Below, one piece after another: positions 1-7,604 of a DNA stretch of 64,000 nt. The translations under genes and the position numbers were made by a program. Under the pieces are notes generated by a model, which worked only from the letters and a program-made list of their open reading frames with translations, had not been told where the DNA came from and searched no databases. This DNA comes from Bog-756 sp963753905 (GTDB lineage Bacteria > Actinomycetota > Acidimicrobiia > Acidimicrobiales > RAAP-2): contig CAVWDZ010000001.1 of assembly GCA_963753905.1 (NCBI GenBank), forward strand, positions 1,984,001-2,048,000, given 5' to 3'. Numbering within the stretch: the stretch's first letter is position 1; each line of letters opens with the position of its first letter.

Positions 1-2226
1 CCCTCGGCCGTCGACCGGTCGGCATTCGTGTGGTCCGCACCGGACGGCTCGTCCGTTCGGGCGGAGTACCTCCCTGCCGGGTACGGCAACGGCGCGGCGC
101 TGCCCGAAGACGCCAAGCAGCTGGTCCGGCGCCTCCGCTCGCTGGAGGAGGAGAGCGCGGCATTCGTCCGTCCCGACGAGCCGATGCTGCTCATGAACGG
201 AACCGACCACCAGCGTGCCCAGCCGTGGCTGGGTCGGGTGGTCGCCGAGGCCAACGCACTCCAGGACGACTTCGACCTGGTCATCACCTCGCTCCCCGAG
301 TACCTCGGCGCAGCCGGGCGGGAGGGCCTTCCCGAGTGGACCGGGGAGCTGCGATCCGGGTGGCGCTCCAACCTGCTGATGGGGGTCGCCTCCAACCGGG
401 TCGACGTCAAGCAGGCCGCGGCGCGAGCCGAACGCTCACTCGAGCAGCTGGCCGAGCCGCTCTCGGCGCTCTTCCTGCCGGCCGAGTCCTGGCCGGGGAC
501 GGTGCTCGCGCTGGCCTGGAGGCTGATGATCCGCAACGCCGCCCATGACTCGATCTGCGCCTGCTCGGTGGACGAGGTGGTCGACGCGGTCCTCCACCGC
601 TACGCCGAGGCCCGCCAGATCGGTGCAGGACTCGCCGAGCAGGGCCTCCACGCGCTGGCCCGGTCGATGGCCGACCCTGGTCCGGTGGTGGTCAACCCCA
701 CGGCACACGACCGCGGCGGGCTGGTCGATGTGGTGGTGCCGGCGGTGGGCGAGCCCGGCCAGGACATCCAGGTGCTCTCCGAGCGGTACGGGCTCCCCGG
801 AAGGATGACCGTGGACGGCGAGACCGTGCGCACCATGATCGGCCTGCTCCAGGGCGCGCGGATCGACGACCAGAGCTATATCACCGACGTCTCGCTGTCC
901 GCCGACGAGACGGGGGTCGACGTCATCCTGGCCATCGGCCCCGAGCCACGCGACGGCGTACCGGTCGAGGAGGCCAAGCGCGAGCTCTACACGCTCCTTG
1001 CCGCCCATCCCGACACCGAGGTCCGCCTCATCATCGACCAACCCCCGATCCGGCGCATCCTCGCCCGCCAGACGGTGGTGCCCGGGTTCGGATGGTCGCG
1101 GTTCGCGCCCGCGACCCTCGCCCATCCTGTACGTGCCGACGTGCTGTCCGACACCGGTATCACCTTGGACAACGGCCTGGTCACGGTCGTGGTCGATCCG
1201 GACAGTGGCACCTTCTCGATCGACGGCATCCCGGGCTACGGCAGACTGGTGGACGGCGGCGACCACGGCGACACCTACAACTACTCGCCGCCCACCCGCG
1301 ACACGCTCGTCGACAGCCCCGACTCGGTCACCCTCGCCCTCGGGGAGGCCGGCCCGGTACGGGCCACGGCGGACATCACGGCCACCTACACGTGGCCCGA
1401 GCGGGTCGACGGGGCCACCCACGCCCGGACGGGGAGCCGCGCGGTCACCGTCACCACCACGGTCGAGGTGCGGGCCGACGAGGCCCTGGTCCGGGTGCGC
1501 ACCCGCCTAGACAATCAGTCACGCGACCACCGGCTCCGGGTCCACCTGCCCCTGCCCGCGGCGGCGTCGGTCTCGCGGGCCGAGAGCGCCTTCACCATCG
1601 TCGAGCGGGGATTGACCGCGGAAGGCCGGGACGAGGAGTTCGGTCTGCCCACCTTCCCGTCCCGCCGGTTCGTGACCGCCGGAGGACTCACCGTGATCCA
1701 CGAGGGTCTCCTCGAGTACGAGCTCGTCGACCTGGTCGGCGCGTCTGCCGGGGCAGACATGCGGGCCGGGGTCCTCGCGCTCACCCTCCTGCGGGCGACC
1801 GGCATGCTCTCCCGGCTGGGGATGTCCCTCCGGCCGCTGCCGGCCGGGCCGATGACTGCGATCGAGGGACCCCAGATGATCGGGCCGGTCGAGGTCTCCT
1901 ACGCCCTGCTGGTCGGCGAAGGCGATCCCTACCGGGCCGCCGACGACATCCTGGTGCCGCTCGCGACGGCCGGGTCCTTCGGGGGCGGTGACCGGCCGGG
2001 GGAGGGCTCCGCCCTCACCGTGCGGGGCGCGGAGGTCTCCGCTCTGAAGCGGGAGGCCGGGGTCCTCGAGCTCCGGGTGTTCAACCCGGCCGACACACCG
2101 ACCACGGTCGAGCTGCCGGGGCGTTCGGGGTGGCTGGTCGACCTACGTGGTCGGACCCTCGCCCCCTTCGAGGGAGAATTCCCCCTCGGTCCCCACCGTC
2201 TCGCCACGGCGCGCCTCGAGCACTGA
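1..2226 (+). CDS. Alpha-mannosidase, GH38 family (5'-truncated by window edge)
   Basis: The reading frame is open from base 1, so the N-terminal catalytic part lies outside the window; about 740 residues are visible. The segment NAAHDSICACSVDEV is the typical GH38 middle-domain motif (usually NxxHDSICG/ACS.DEV), and the following 500 residues have the beta-sandwich character of the GH38 C-terminal half, with runs such as VRVRTRLDNQSRDHRLRVH. Family role: hydrolysis of alpha-mannosidic bonds in glycans or glycoconjugates, usually cytoplasmic; no signal peptide can be judged. The last 84 bases overlap the 3' end of the convergent adenylate cyclase gene. Substrate linkage cannot be told from the sequence. 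Confidence 0.85.
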   Translation, partial: PSAVDRSAFVWSAPDGSSVRAEYLPAGYGNGAALPEDAKQLVRRLRSLEEESAAFVRPDEPMLLMNGTDHQRAQPWLGRVVAEANALQDDFDLVITSLPEYLGAAGREGLPEWTGELRSGWRSNLLMGVASNRVDVKQAAARAERSLEQLAEPLSALFLPAESWPGTVLALAWRLMIRNAAHDSICACSVDEVVDAVLHRYAEARQIGAGLAEQGLHALARSMADPGPVVVNPTAHDRGGLVDVVVPAVGEPGQDIQVLSERYGLPGRMTVDGETVRTMIGLLQGARIDDQSYITDVSLSADETGVDVILAIGPEPRDGVPVEEAKRELYTLLAAHPDTEVRLIIDQPPIRRILARQTVVPGFGWSRFAPATLAHPVRADVLSDTGITLDNGLVTVVVDPDSGTFSIDGIPGYGRLVDGGDHGDTYNYSPPTRDTLVDSPDSVTLALGEAGPVRATADITATYTWPERVDGATHARTGSRAVTVTTTVEVRADEALVRVRTRLDNQSRDHRLRVHLPLPAAASVSRAESAFTIVERGLTAEGRDEEFGLPTFPSRRFVTAGGLTVIHEGLLEYELVDLVGASAGADMRAGVLALTLLRATGMLSRLGMSLRPLPAGPMTAIEGPQMIGPVEVSYALLVGEGDPYRAADDILVPLATAGSFGGGDRPGEGSALTVRGAEVSALKREAGVLELRVFNPADTPTTVELPGRSGWLVDLRGRTLAPFEGEFPLGPHRLATARLEH

Positions 2227-3444
2227 CCTCCTCGGCACCACCCGCTCGCCGCGCACGCGCAGCTCGTCGAGCTCGCGGAGCACATCGGCCAGGCGCTCCC
2301 AGCGCATCGTGCGCCGCGGGTCGGTGCCGGACTCGCTCCCTGCCCGCACCAGCTTCCACAGCTGCACCCGCCCGATGTCCTTGACCGTGCGGGGGCTCAG
2401 CGGGTGGGCGTCGATGGCGGACCCACCCTCCTGGACCATGGCGGTCCGGAACTCGTCGGAAACGAGCACGGTGCCCGGGTTGGCCACGCCGGCGAGCCGG
2501 CTGGCCATGTTCACGACCGGCCCGTAGTAGTCGCCGTCGCGGACGAGAACCGGACCCATGGCCAGGGCAACCCGCACGTCGGAGAGGAGATCGTCGTCGG
2601 CGTAGGCCTCCGCCAGGCTCAGACCGATATCGGCGGCGGCGGCGGCGGTCGGCGCGATGAACATCGCCTCGTCACCGATCATCTTGACCACGCGGCCCCC
2701 GAGGGCCACGACGGTGTCGTGCGCGAGCTCCTCGAACCGGGCGACCACCGCGGAGAGCTCGTCGTCGCCGAGGTGCTGGCTGAGCATGGTGAACCCGACC
2801 ATGTCGGCGAAGCCGACCGCCATCACCGGACGGACCCCGGCGTCGTCGCGGGAGCGGTGGAGCATGGCGCGCCGGGTGGCGACCTGCAGGTGGCGGCGCC
2901 AGACGTATTCGAGCAACCGTGCCATGGCCGGGATCGAGACGTCCGCCTGACGGGCGAACTCGTCGGCGTCGAGGACGCTGTCACCGGTGCCGGGCAGGAT
3001 CGGGGTGGTGCCGGGACCCGCCTCCGCCTCCGCGATCCGGGCCATCGACGAGCCGATCACCCTGGCCATCTGGACCGCACTGTCCTGGTCGATCAGACCC
3101 ATCGCCACCATGCCCTGGAAGAGACCGACCGCCTCGAGGTCCATCTCGGTGAAGGCAGCGTCGTCCTCGTCCACGTCGACGAAGCCGAGCGCGCGCCAGA
3201 AGCGACGGGCGAGCTCGATGGGGATGTCGGTCCGCGCGGACACCTCGGCCTGGGTCAGACGTTCGCCGGCAGGCACGAGCATCCGGTCGACCATCAAGAG
3301 GTCGACGACATCATCGTCGACGGCGCGGTCGATCTCGGCGTCGGTGCACCCGAGATCGCGTAGGACCGCACGCACGTGGGACAAGGCCTGGATCCGGGCC
3401 TGCTGCGCCGAGGGGTCCATCACGGCCGACGAGTCGTCCGACAC
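2143..3444 (-). CDS. Class III adenylate/guanylate cyclase with N-terminal regulatory region
   Basis: Makes cAMP (or cGMP) from the nucleoside triphosphate. Residues of about 200-370 form the class III catalytic domain: FADMVGFT carries the first metal-binding Asp and GDEAMF the second region, followed by YYGPVVNMASRLAG. The N-terminal 190 residues are mostly helical, with a MerR/HTH-like stretch (LTQAEVSARTDIP), resembling the N-terminal regulatory region of mycobacterial soluble cyclases. No membrane segment is visible, so it is probably cytosolic. The GTG start at 3444 is chosen because a TAGGGT box ends exactly six bases before it, giving a leaderless mRNA; an internal ATG eight codons on is an alternative. 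Converges with the mannosidase gene and overlaps its end. Confidence 0.88.
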   Translation of the reverse strand: MSDDSSAVMDPSAQQARIQALSHVRAVLRDLGCTDAEIDRAVDDDVVDLLMVDRMLVPAGERLTQAEVSARTDIPIELARRFWRALGFVDVDEDDAAFTEMDLEAVGLFQGMVAMGLIDQDSAVQMARVIGSSMARIAEAEAGPGTTPILPGTGDSVLDADEFARQADVSIPAMARLLEYVWRRHLQVATRRAMLHRSRDDAGVRPVMAVGFADMVGFTMLSQHLGDDELSAVVARFEELAHDTVVALGGRVVKMIGDEAMFIAPTAAAAADIGLSLAEAYADDDLLSDVRVALAMGPVLVRDGDYYGPVVNMASRLAGVANPGTVLVSDEFRTAMVQEGGSAIDAHPLSPRTVKDIGRVQLWKLVRAGSESGTDPRRTMRWERLADVLRELDELRVRGERVVPRRSVLEARRGETVGTEGEFSLEGGEGPTT

Positions 3445-3450
3445 CTGCCC

Positions 3451-3456
3451 ACCCTA
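3451..3456 (-). promoter_or_regulatory. -10 box of leaderless cyclase promoter
   Basis: TAGGGT on the minus strand, six bases upstream of the GTG start at 3444. This fits the TAnnnT-N6-start arrangement seen at several genes in the window and implies transcription starting at or next to the start codon. Confidence 0.55.
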
Positions 3457-3495
3457 GGCCGTCGTCCCCCGGGGGACCCGCCATCGAGTCCTGCA

Positions 3496-3501
3496 TACAC
3501 T
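3496..3501 (+). promoter_or_regulatory. -10 box of leaderless cofC promoter
   Basis: TACACT ends six bases before the GTG at 3508, the same TAnnnT-N6-GTG arrangement as for the divergent cyclase. The two -10 boxes lie about 40 bases apart, so the cyclase and cofC share a very compact divergent promoter. Confidence 0.55.
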
Positions 3502-3507
3502 GGCCCG

Positions 3508-4125
3508 GTGAGCGCCCTCGATCCCCGGTGGGGCACGTCCCTACACCTGGGGCCATGTGCGGTGTTGGTGCCGGTCAAGGCGTTCCACCACGCCAAGGGG
3601 CGTCTCGACCGCGCGCTCGGCGGGCGCGAGCGCGCAGACCTGGCCCGGGCGATGGCCGACCGGGTCCTGGACGCGGCCCGACCGTTGCCGGTGGCCGTGG
3701 TCTGCGACGACAACGACGTCGCAGACTGGGCGCGCCGGCACGGGGCGTTGGTGGTCTGGGAACCCGGGCGCGGCCTCAACGGGGCGGTCGAGGCCGGCGT
3801 CGACCGCCTGCGTGACGCCGGCGTCGTGCAGGTCACCGTCTCCCACGCCGATCTTCCCCGGGCTAGCGGTCTGGCCGCGGTGGGCGAGACGGGAAGCATC
3901 ACCCTCGTCCCCGACCGGTACGGCAACGGCACCAACGTGATCGCCCTGCCGGCCGACGCAGGCTTCCAGTTCTCGTACGGTCCAGGCTCGTTCGCCCGCC
4001 ACAGCGCGGAGGCCGGGCGGCTCAGGCTGCCGTTGCGGGTGCTCGACCTGCCGGACCTGGCCTGGGACGTCGACGAACCGAGGGATGTGATCCCCGTCGC
4101 GCTGCCCGGCGCGTCGCTCGGGTGA
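3508..4125 (+). CDS. cofC: 2-phospho-L-lactate (or phosphoenolpyruvate) guanylyltransferase CofC
   Basis: Coenzyme F420 biosynthesis: transfers GMP from GTP to 2-phospho-L-lactate or phosphoenolpyruvate, making the activated side-chain precursor for CofD. About 205 residues, the usual CofC length. Visible family signatures are the N-terminal VLVPVKAFHHAKGRL, SHADLPRA near the middle, and the phosphate-binding RYGNGTNVIAL followed by FQFSYGPGSFARH. The GTG at 3508 is chosen over upstream in-frame starts because of the -10 box six bases before it. The stop overlaps the GTG of the next gene by four bases (GTGA). Several F420-type oxidoreductases are encoded later in the window, consistent with an F420-using organism. 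Confidence 0.9.
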   Translation: MSALDPRWGTSLHLGPCAVLVPVKAFHHAKGRLDRALGGRERADLARAMADRVLDAARPLPVAVVCDDNDVADWARRHGALVVWEPGRGLNGAVEAGVDRLRDAGVVQVTVSHADLPRASGLAAVGETGSITLVPDRYGNGTNVIALPADAGFQFSYGPGSFARHSAEAGRLRLPLRVLDLPDLAWDVDEPRDVIPVALPGASLG

Positions 4126-4983
4126 CCGGGAACGGGAACGGAACCCCCGGGGAGCCGGCGGTACCGGGTCTCCCGGTCGGCGACCTGCCGGACCGGGGCC
4201 CGGTCACGGTGGACCTGCCGGTGCCGGGCCGTGCGCTCGCCATCGGGGCCCACCCGGACGACATCGAGTTCGGATGCGGGGCCACGATGGCCAAGTGGGC
4301 CGCCGCCGGCTGCCACATCCACCAGCTGATCCTCACCGAAGGGGAGCTGGGATCCGCACGCCGATCTCGAGGCGCTGGTCGCTGAGCGCATGGAGGAGTG
4401 CCGCGCCGCGGCCCGCCGCCTCGACGGGGACCGGCTGACGACGGAGGGTCCACCTCGGGAGGCCGACCGGCACCCGACGCCGCCCAGGGTGGCGTTCCTC
4501 GGGCGGATCGACGGCGAGCTCGAGAACGGGGTCGACGAGCGGCGGGCGGTGACCGCGCTCATCCGGGAGGTACGCCCCGACGTGCTCCTCGGTCACGATC
4601 CGTGGCGTCGCTACCGGCTCCATCCCGACCATCGGGCAGCCGGATTCCTCACCCTCGACGCGCTGGTCGCGGCCCGTGACCCCCACTACTTTCCCGAGCT
4701 GGACCTGGCCCCGCACCGACCCCGCTCGCTCCTCCTGTGGGAGGCCGACCTGCCCAACCACGTCGAACGTTCTGCCGGGTACGAGGGGGCCAAGATCGAG
4801 GCACTCCTCTGCCATCACAGCCAGGCGGAGACCACCCTCGGCTTCGACCCGGACGCCGACGACGCCGCCCTCGCCCGTGGACGCCAGCAATTCGGAACCC
4901 AGGTGCGCCGCCAGATGGCGGAACACGGTGCGCTGGCCGACATCCCCTCAGGTGAGGCATTCCACCGGATGGACCGTCTCTGA
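4122..4983 (+). pseudogene. PIG-L (LmbE-like) deacetylase, interrupted by a frameshift
   Basis: Two reading frames together make one PIG-L family zinc deacetylase. The first (4122-4385) carries the metal motif GAHPDDIEFGCG; the second, one base downstream in phase, carries GHDPWRRYRLHPDHR, the second metal-binding motif. The break lies near 4345-4355, where relatives read something like LTDGSKGSWDPxADLEALV; here LTEGE is followed out of frame by WDPHADLEALV. The pattern is equivalent to a small deletion or one extra base. Either the gene is broken or the assembly is wrong there. Relatives deacetylate N-acetyl sugars such as mycothiol precursors or glycolipids. It overlaps cofC by four bases, so the two were probably co-transcribed. 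Confidence 0.75.
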
Positions 4984-5020
4984 ACGGGCGGGCGGGCGGC
5001 CGAGGAGCCGGGCCCGGACG

Positions 5021-5052
5021 CGTCGGTGGGGGCCCGGCCACCCCCACCGACG
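5021..5052. terminator. Bidirectional hairpin between convergent genes
   Basis: A perfect 12-bp inverted repeat (CGTCGGTGGGGG and its complement) with an 8-base loop lies between the convergent deacetylase and HU genes. There is no clear U-tract on either side, as is common in actinobacterial terminators. Confidence 0.6.
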
Positions 5053-5059
5053 ACGCACC

Positions 5060-5077
5060 AGCGGCACAGGTGCCGCT
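5060..5077 (-). terminator. Hairpin just after the HU gene
   Basis: A perfect 7-bp inverted repeat (AGCGGCA, loop CAGG, TGCCGCT), nine bases past the HU stop codon. With the 12-bp hairpin next to it, it probably ends HU transcription; no U-tract follows. Confidence 0.45.
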
Positions 5078-5085
5078 CGGAACGA

Positions 5086-5796
5086 CTACCGGGACTTCTT
5101 GACCGTCCGCCTGGCAGCCTTGCGAGCCGGGGCCTTGCGGACCGTGCGCTTGGCGGTCTTCTTGGCCGCGGTCTTGCGGGCCGGAGCCTTCTTGACCGTG
5201 CGCTTCCGTGCCGCGGTCTTCCTGGCCGGGGCCTTCTTCTTGACCGCCCGCTTCTTGGTCGCCCGCTTGGCGGTGGTCTTCCGTGCCGCGGTCTTGCGGG
5301 CCGGAGCCCTCTTCTTGACCGTGCGCTTCCGGGCCGTCGTCTTGCGGGCCGGAGCCCTCTTGGCCGTGCGCTTCGCAGCAGTCTTCCTGGCCGCGGTCTT
5401 ACGGGCCGGAGCCTTCTTGACCGTGCGCTTCGCGGTGGCCTTCTTTGCCGCGGTCTTCCTGGCCGGGGCCTTTCGGACCGCCTTCTTGGCTGCCTTCTTT
5501 ACTGCCATTGACACTCCCTCCTTAGGGTTCAACGCCGATTTGAACGTCGAACCGGTGGCGAACCGGACACCTTTCGACGCAGGGATCGGTACCACTGCAC
5601 CTGTCCGGGGATTTCGGCCCACCCGGGGAGCCCGCTCGGTCGGGGTGAATGTTCCAAACCCGACCACGGTGACTCTCCGGCCAGCCCGAACCTCGGTGAC
5701 GATGGTTTCGAACAGCGTATCGACCACGTCTTCGGTGGTGCGTCGAGCCGACTGCGCCGACTCGCTCACCACCCTGACGAGTTGAGACCTGTTCAC
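5086..5796 (-). CDS. hup: HU-family nucleoid protein with long lysine/alanine-rich histone-H1-like tail
   Basis: DNA-bending nucleoid protein. Residues 1-95 are a complete HU domain: NRSQLVRVVSESA at the start, VGFGTFTPTERAPRVGRNP (the DNA-contacting arm) and KSALN at its end. The remaining 140 residues are a tail of repeated units such as KKAPARKTAAKK, as in mycobacterial HupB and eukaryotic H1; it is longer than the HU domain itself. The start at 5796 gives the usual HU beginning and has GGAGGT just upstream; an in-frame GTG lies four codons earlier. Inside the gene, just where the tail starts, there is a near-perfect Shine-Dalgarno and ATG (see separate entry). Tail binding is by charge to DNA or RNA (family knowledge). 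Confidence 0.92.
   Translation of the reverse strand: MNRSQLVRVVSESAQSARRTTEDVVDTLFETIVTEVRAGRRVTVVGFGTFTPTERAPRVGRNPRTGAVVPIPASKGVRFATGSTFKSALNPKEGVSMAVKKAAKKAVRKAPARKTAAKKATAKRTVKKAPARKTAARKTAAKRTAKRAPARKTTARKRTVKKRAPARKTAARKTTAKRATKKRAVKKKAPARKTAARKRTVKKAPARKTAAKKTAKRTVRKAPARKAARRTVKKSR
5095..5505 (-). repeat. Degenerate coding repeats of the HU tail
   Basis: The tail is built from imperfect repeats encoding APARKTAA(K/R)K and (R)TVKKAPARK, visible on the plus strand as recurring gcggtcttgcgggccgg-like blocks. Such repeats can change number by slippage or recombination, so tail length may vary between strains. Confidence 0.7.
5506..5523 (-). promoter_or_regulatory. Internal Shine-Dalgarno and ATG at the HU/tail junction
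   Basis: On the minus strand AAGGAGG (5517-5523) precedes, by eight bases, an in-frame ATG (5508-5506) that reads MAVKKAAKKAVRKAPARK. This is the best ribosome binding site in the neighbourhood and sits exactly at the junction of the HU domain and the basic tail. It would allow a separate 140-residue H1-like protein to be made from the same mRNA. Part of the Shine-Dalgarno also encodes Lys-Glu, so chance cannot be excluded. Confidence 0.5.
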
Positions 5797-5808
5797 GACC
5801 ACCTCCAC

Positions 5809-6088
5809 TCAGTGATACGTCATCGCACACCAGCCAAATGGCTTTTTCCCCCCAGGTCAAGCATCACCGGCATCAGCGCGGTGCACGGCGGACCTGAGCG
5901 AATCGGTGTGCGACCACGCGCGCGGCAGTCGCACGCGTCCGACCTCTACGACGACCAAATGGCCCATGGACAAAAACCTGAGTGTTTGCAACGATTATTC
6001 TGCACATGCCACGACATGTCGCACTCGCGGAACAGTCACCCCGCCATCAGCAATGGCCCGAAGAGCGGCAGAGCAGAGGCTAAACACG
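5809..6088. other. Intergenic region with inverted repeats, possible oriT or HU/coupling-gene promoter region
   Basis: About 280 bases between the HU gene and the coupling-protein gene, clearly less GC-rich than the genes around it. It holds a perfect 7-bp inverted repeat GTGCGAC...GTCGCAC (5908-5934, 13-base spacer), a 10-bp palindrome CGACATGTCG (6012-6021), and AGCC-AAAT-GGCT followed by five T. Next to conjugation-type genes an origin of transfer is possible, but no known oriT family was recognised. Confidence 0.35.
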
Positions 6089-7570
6089 ATGGCAAACTTT
6101 TTTTCCGAATATCCCCCTCGACCACACGATCCGGTGCACCAGGTCGCGATGCGTGCGCTGGCGGACGCCGGTCACGGTGTGTACCTCGGACACGACCGAG
6201 ACGGCTGGCGGCACGCCGCAGCACAACATTCGGTCATGGTGCTCGGACCACCGCGTTCGGGAAAGACCTCGTCGTTCATCATCCCCAACGTGCTCGGCGC
6301 GAACGGTCCGATCGTCTCGACGTCGACCAAACCCGACGTGCTCGACGCCACCGTCGCCGCGCGCTCCCGGCTCGGGCAGTGCCTGCTGTTCGATCCGACC
6401 GCGTCGGTGGACCGGTTCGATGGCGTCCACCGCCTCCGGTGGTCGCCGGTCCCCGCGTGCCTCTCCTGGCGGACGGCACTGGCGACAGCTCGCTCCCTGG
6501 TTTTGGTGGGATCGGCGGCCGGCGGACCGGGCGCGATCCGAGGCGATGGGTCCCACTGGACCGAGCGGGCGACAGCCCTGCTCGCGCCCCTCCTGCACGC
6601 GGCGGCGCTCGAGGGGGCGGACATGCGGACGCTGCTGACCTGGGTGGACCGACGCCAGGCGCTGCCCGCACAGCAGGTCCTCTCCTTCCAGCCGGCCGGA
6701 ACCGGCGACATCCCCCGGAACCTCCTCGACGGCATCGTCACGACCGACGAACGCGAACTCAGCGGCATCTGGTCGACCGCGTCGGGCGCGCTCGGGGGCT
6801 TCCGCTCCGAGGAGGCTCTCGCCACAACCGCCGAACCGGACTTCGACCCCGACCGGTTCGTCCGCTCCGTGGACTCCCTCTACGTGGCCGCGCCAGCCCA
6901 CCACCAGGCGTTGGTCGCCCCCCTCGTCGTGGGCGTGCTGGACGCGATCCGCCGCGCCGCCTACGCCCGGGCTGCCATCGGCCGGTCCGAATCGGACCCG
7001 CCGGTGCTCCTCGCCCTCGACGAGCTGGCCAACATCGCGCCCATCCCCGACCTGCCCTCCATGGTCAGCGAAGGAGGCGGACAGGGCGTGGTCACGCTCG
7101 CGTGTTTCCAGGATCTCTCCCAGGCCCGTCACCGGTGGCCCGAGGAGGCCGACGGATTCCCCTCGCTCTTCGGGACGACAGTGGTCCTCCCCGGGATCGG
7201 AGATATGCGGACGCTCGAGGCACTCTCGGTGCTGGCGGGCGAGGAGGAGCTGGTCACCCGGTCGGTCTCCTCCGGGAGAGCGCCCTCGGACCACCTGCTC
7301 ACCGACCTGCTCTCCGGCGGACGACCGCAGGTGGGTGACCAGCACGGCACCCTCTGGCGCAGGCGTCTTCCTCCCGAGGTCATCACCCGCGGGGCCGACG
7401 GATACTCCCTCGCGTTCGATCACCGCAACCGGGCCGGGTGGGTGCCGCTCTCCCCGGCCCACCGTGCCGAGCCCTGGCGCACACTGCGGTCGCCAACACG
7501 GGAGCTCGACCGGACGGCGCGCACCAGGTCGGAGCCGGGGGAACCCGCCGGGCCGGTCCTCGGCCGGTGA
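6089..7570 (+). CDS. VirD4/TraG-type coupling ATPase
   Basis: Conjugation coupling protein: a P-loop ATPase that would bring relaxase-bound DNA to a type IV secretion channel. The Walker A is GPPRSGKTS near residue 51, followed by FIIPNVLGANGPIVSTSTKPD as in TraG/VirD4 proteins; Walker B is VLLALDELANIAPI and sensor-like GGGQGVVTLACFQDLSQAR follows. About 493 residues. No N-terminal membrane helices are seen in this reading, so it resembles soluble TraG-like forms. The ATG at 6089 has AGAGG upstream; in-frame starts further upstream (for example 6053) are possible. It converges with a relaxase gene 35 bases away. No other secretion genes are present in the window. Confidence 0.8.
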   Translation: MANFFSEYPPRPHDPVHQVAMRALADAGHGVYLGHDRDGWRHAAAQHSVMVLGPPRSGKTSSFIIPNVLGANGPIVSTSTKPDVLDATVAARSRLGQCLLFDPTASVDRFDGVHRLRWSPVPACLSWRTALATARSLVLVGSAAGGPGAIRGDGSHWTERATALLAPLLHAAALEGADMRTLLTWVDRRQALPAQQVLSFQPAGTGDIPRNLLDGIVTTDERELSGIWSTASGALGGFRSEEALATTAEPDFDPDRFVRSVDSLYVAAPAHHQALVAPLVVGVLDAIRRAAYARAAIGRSESDPPVLLALDELANIAPIPDLPSMVSEGGGQGVVTLACFQDLSQARHRWPEEADGFPSLFGTTVVLPGIGDMRTLEALSVLAGEEELVTRSVSSGRAPSDHLLTDLLSGGRPQVGDQHGTLWRRRLPPEVITRGADGYSLAFDHRNRAGWVPLSPAHRAEPWRTLRSPTRELDRTARTRSEPGEPAGPVLGR

Positions 7571-7604
7571 GGATCGCCGAGCGCCGGTTGCGCCGAGAGC
7601 CCCA

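Noticed and set aside
436..1422. Long minus-strand open frame opposite the mannosidase
   Set aside because: His/Gly/Arg-rich composition without motifs; a typical shadow frame of GC-rich DNA, while the plus strand has clear GH38 motifs.
5830..5850. Rho-independent terminator (AGCC-AAAT-GGCT then T5)
   Set aside because: Only four base pairs; too weak, and no plus-strand gene ends just before it.
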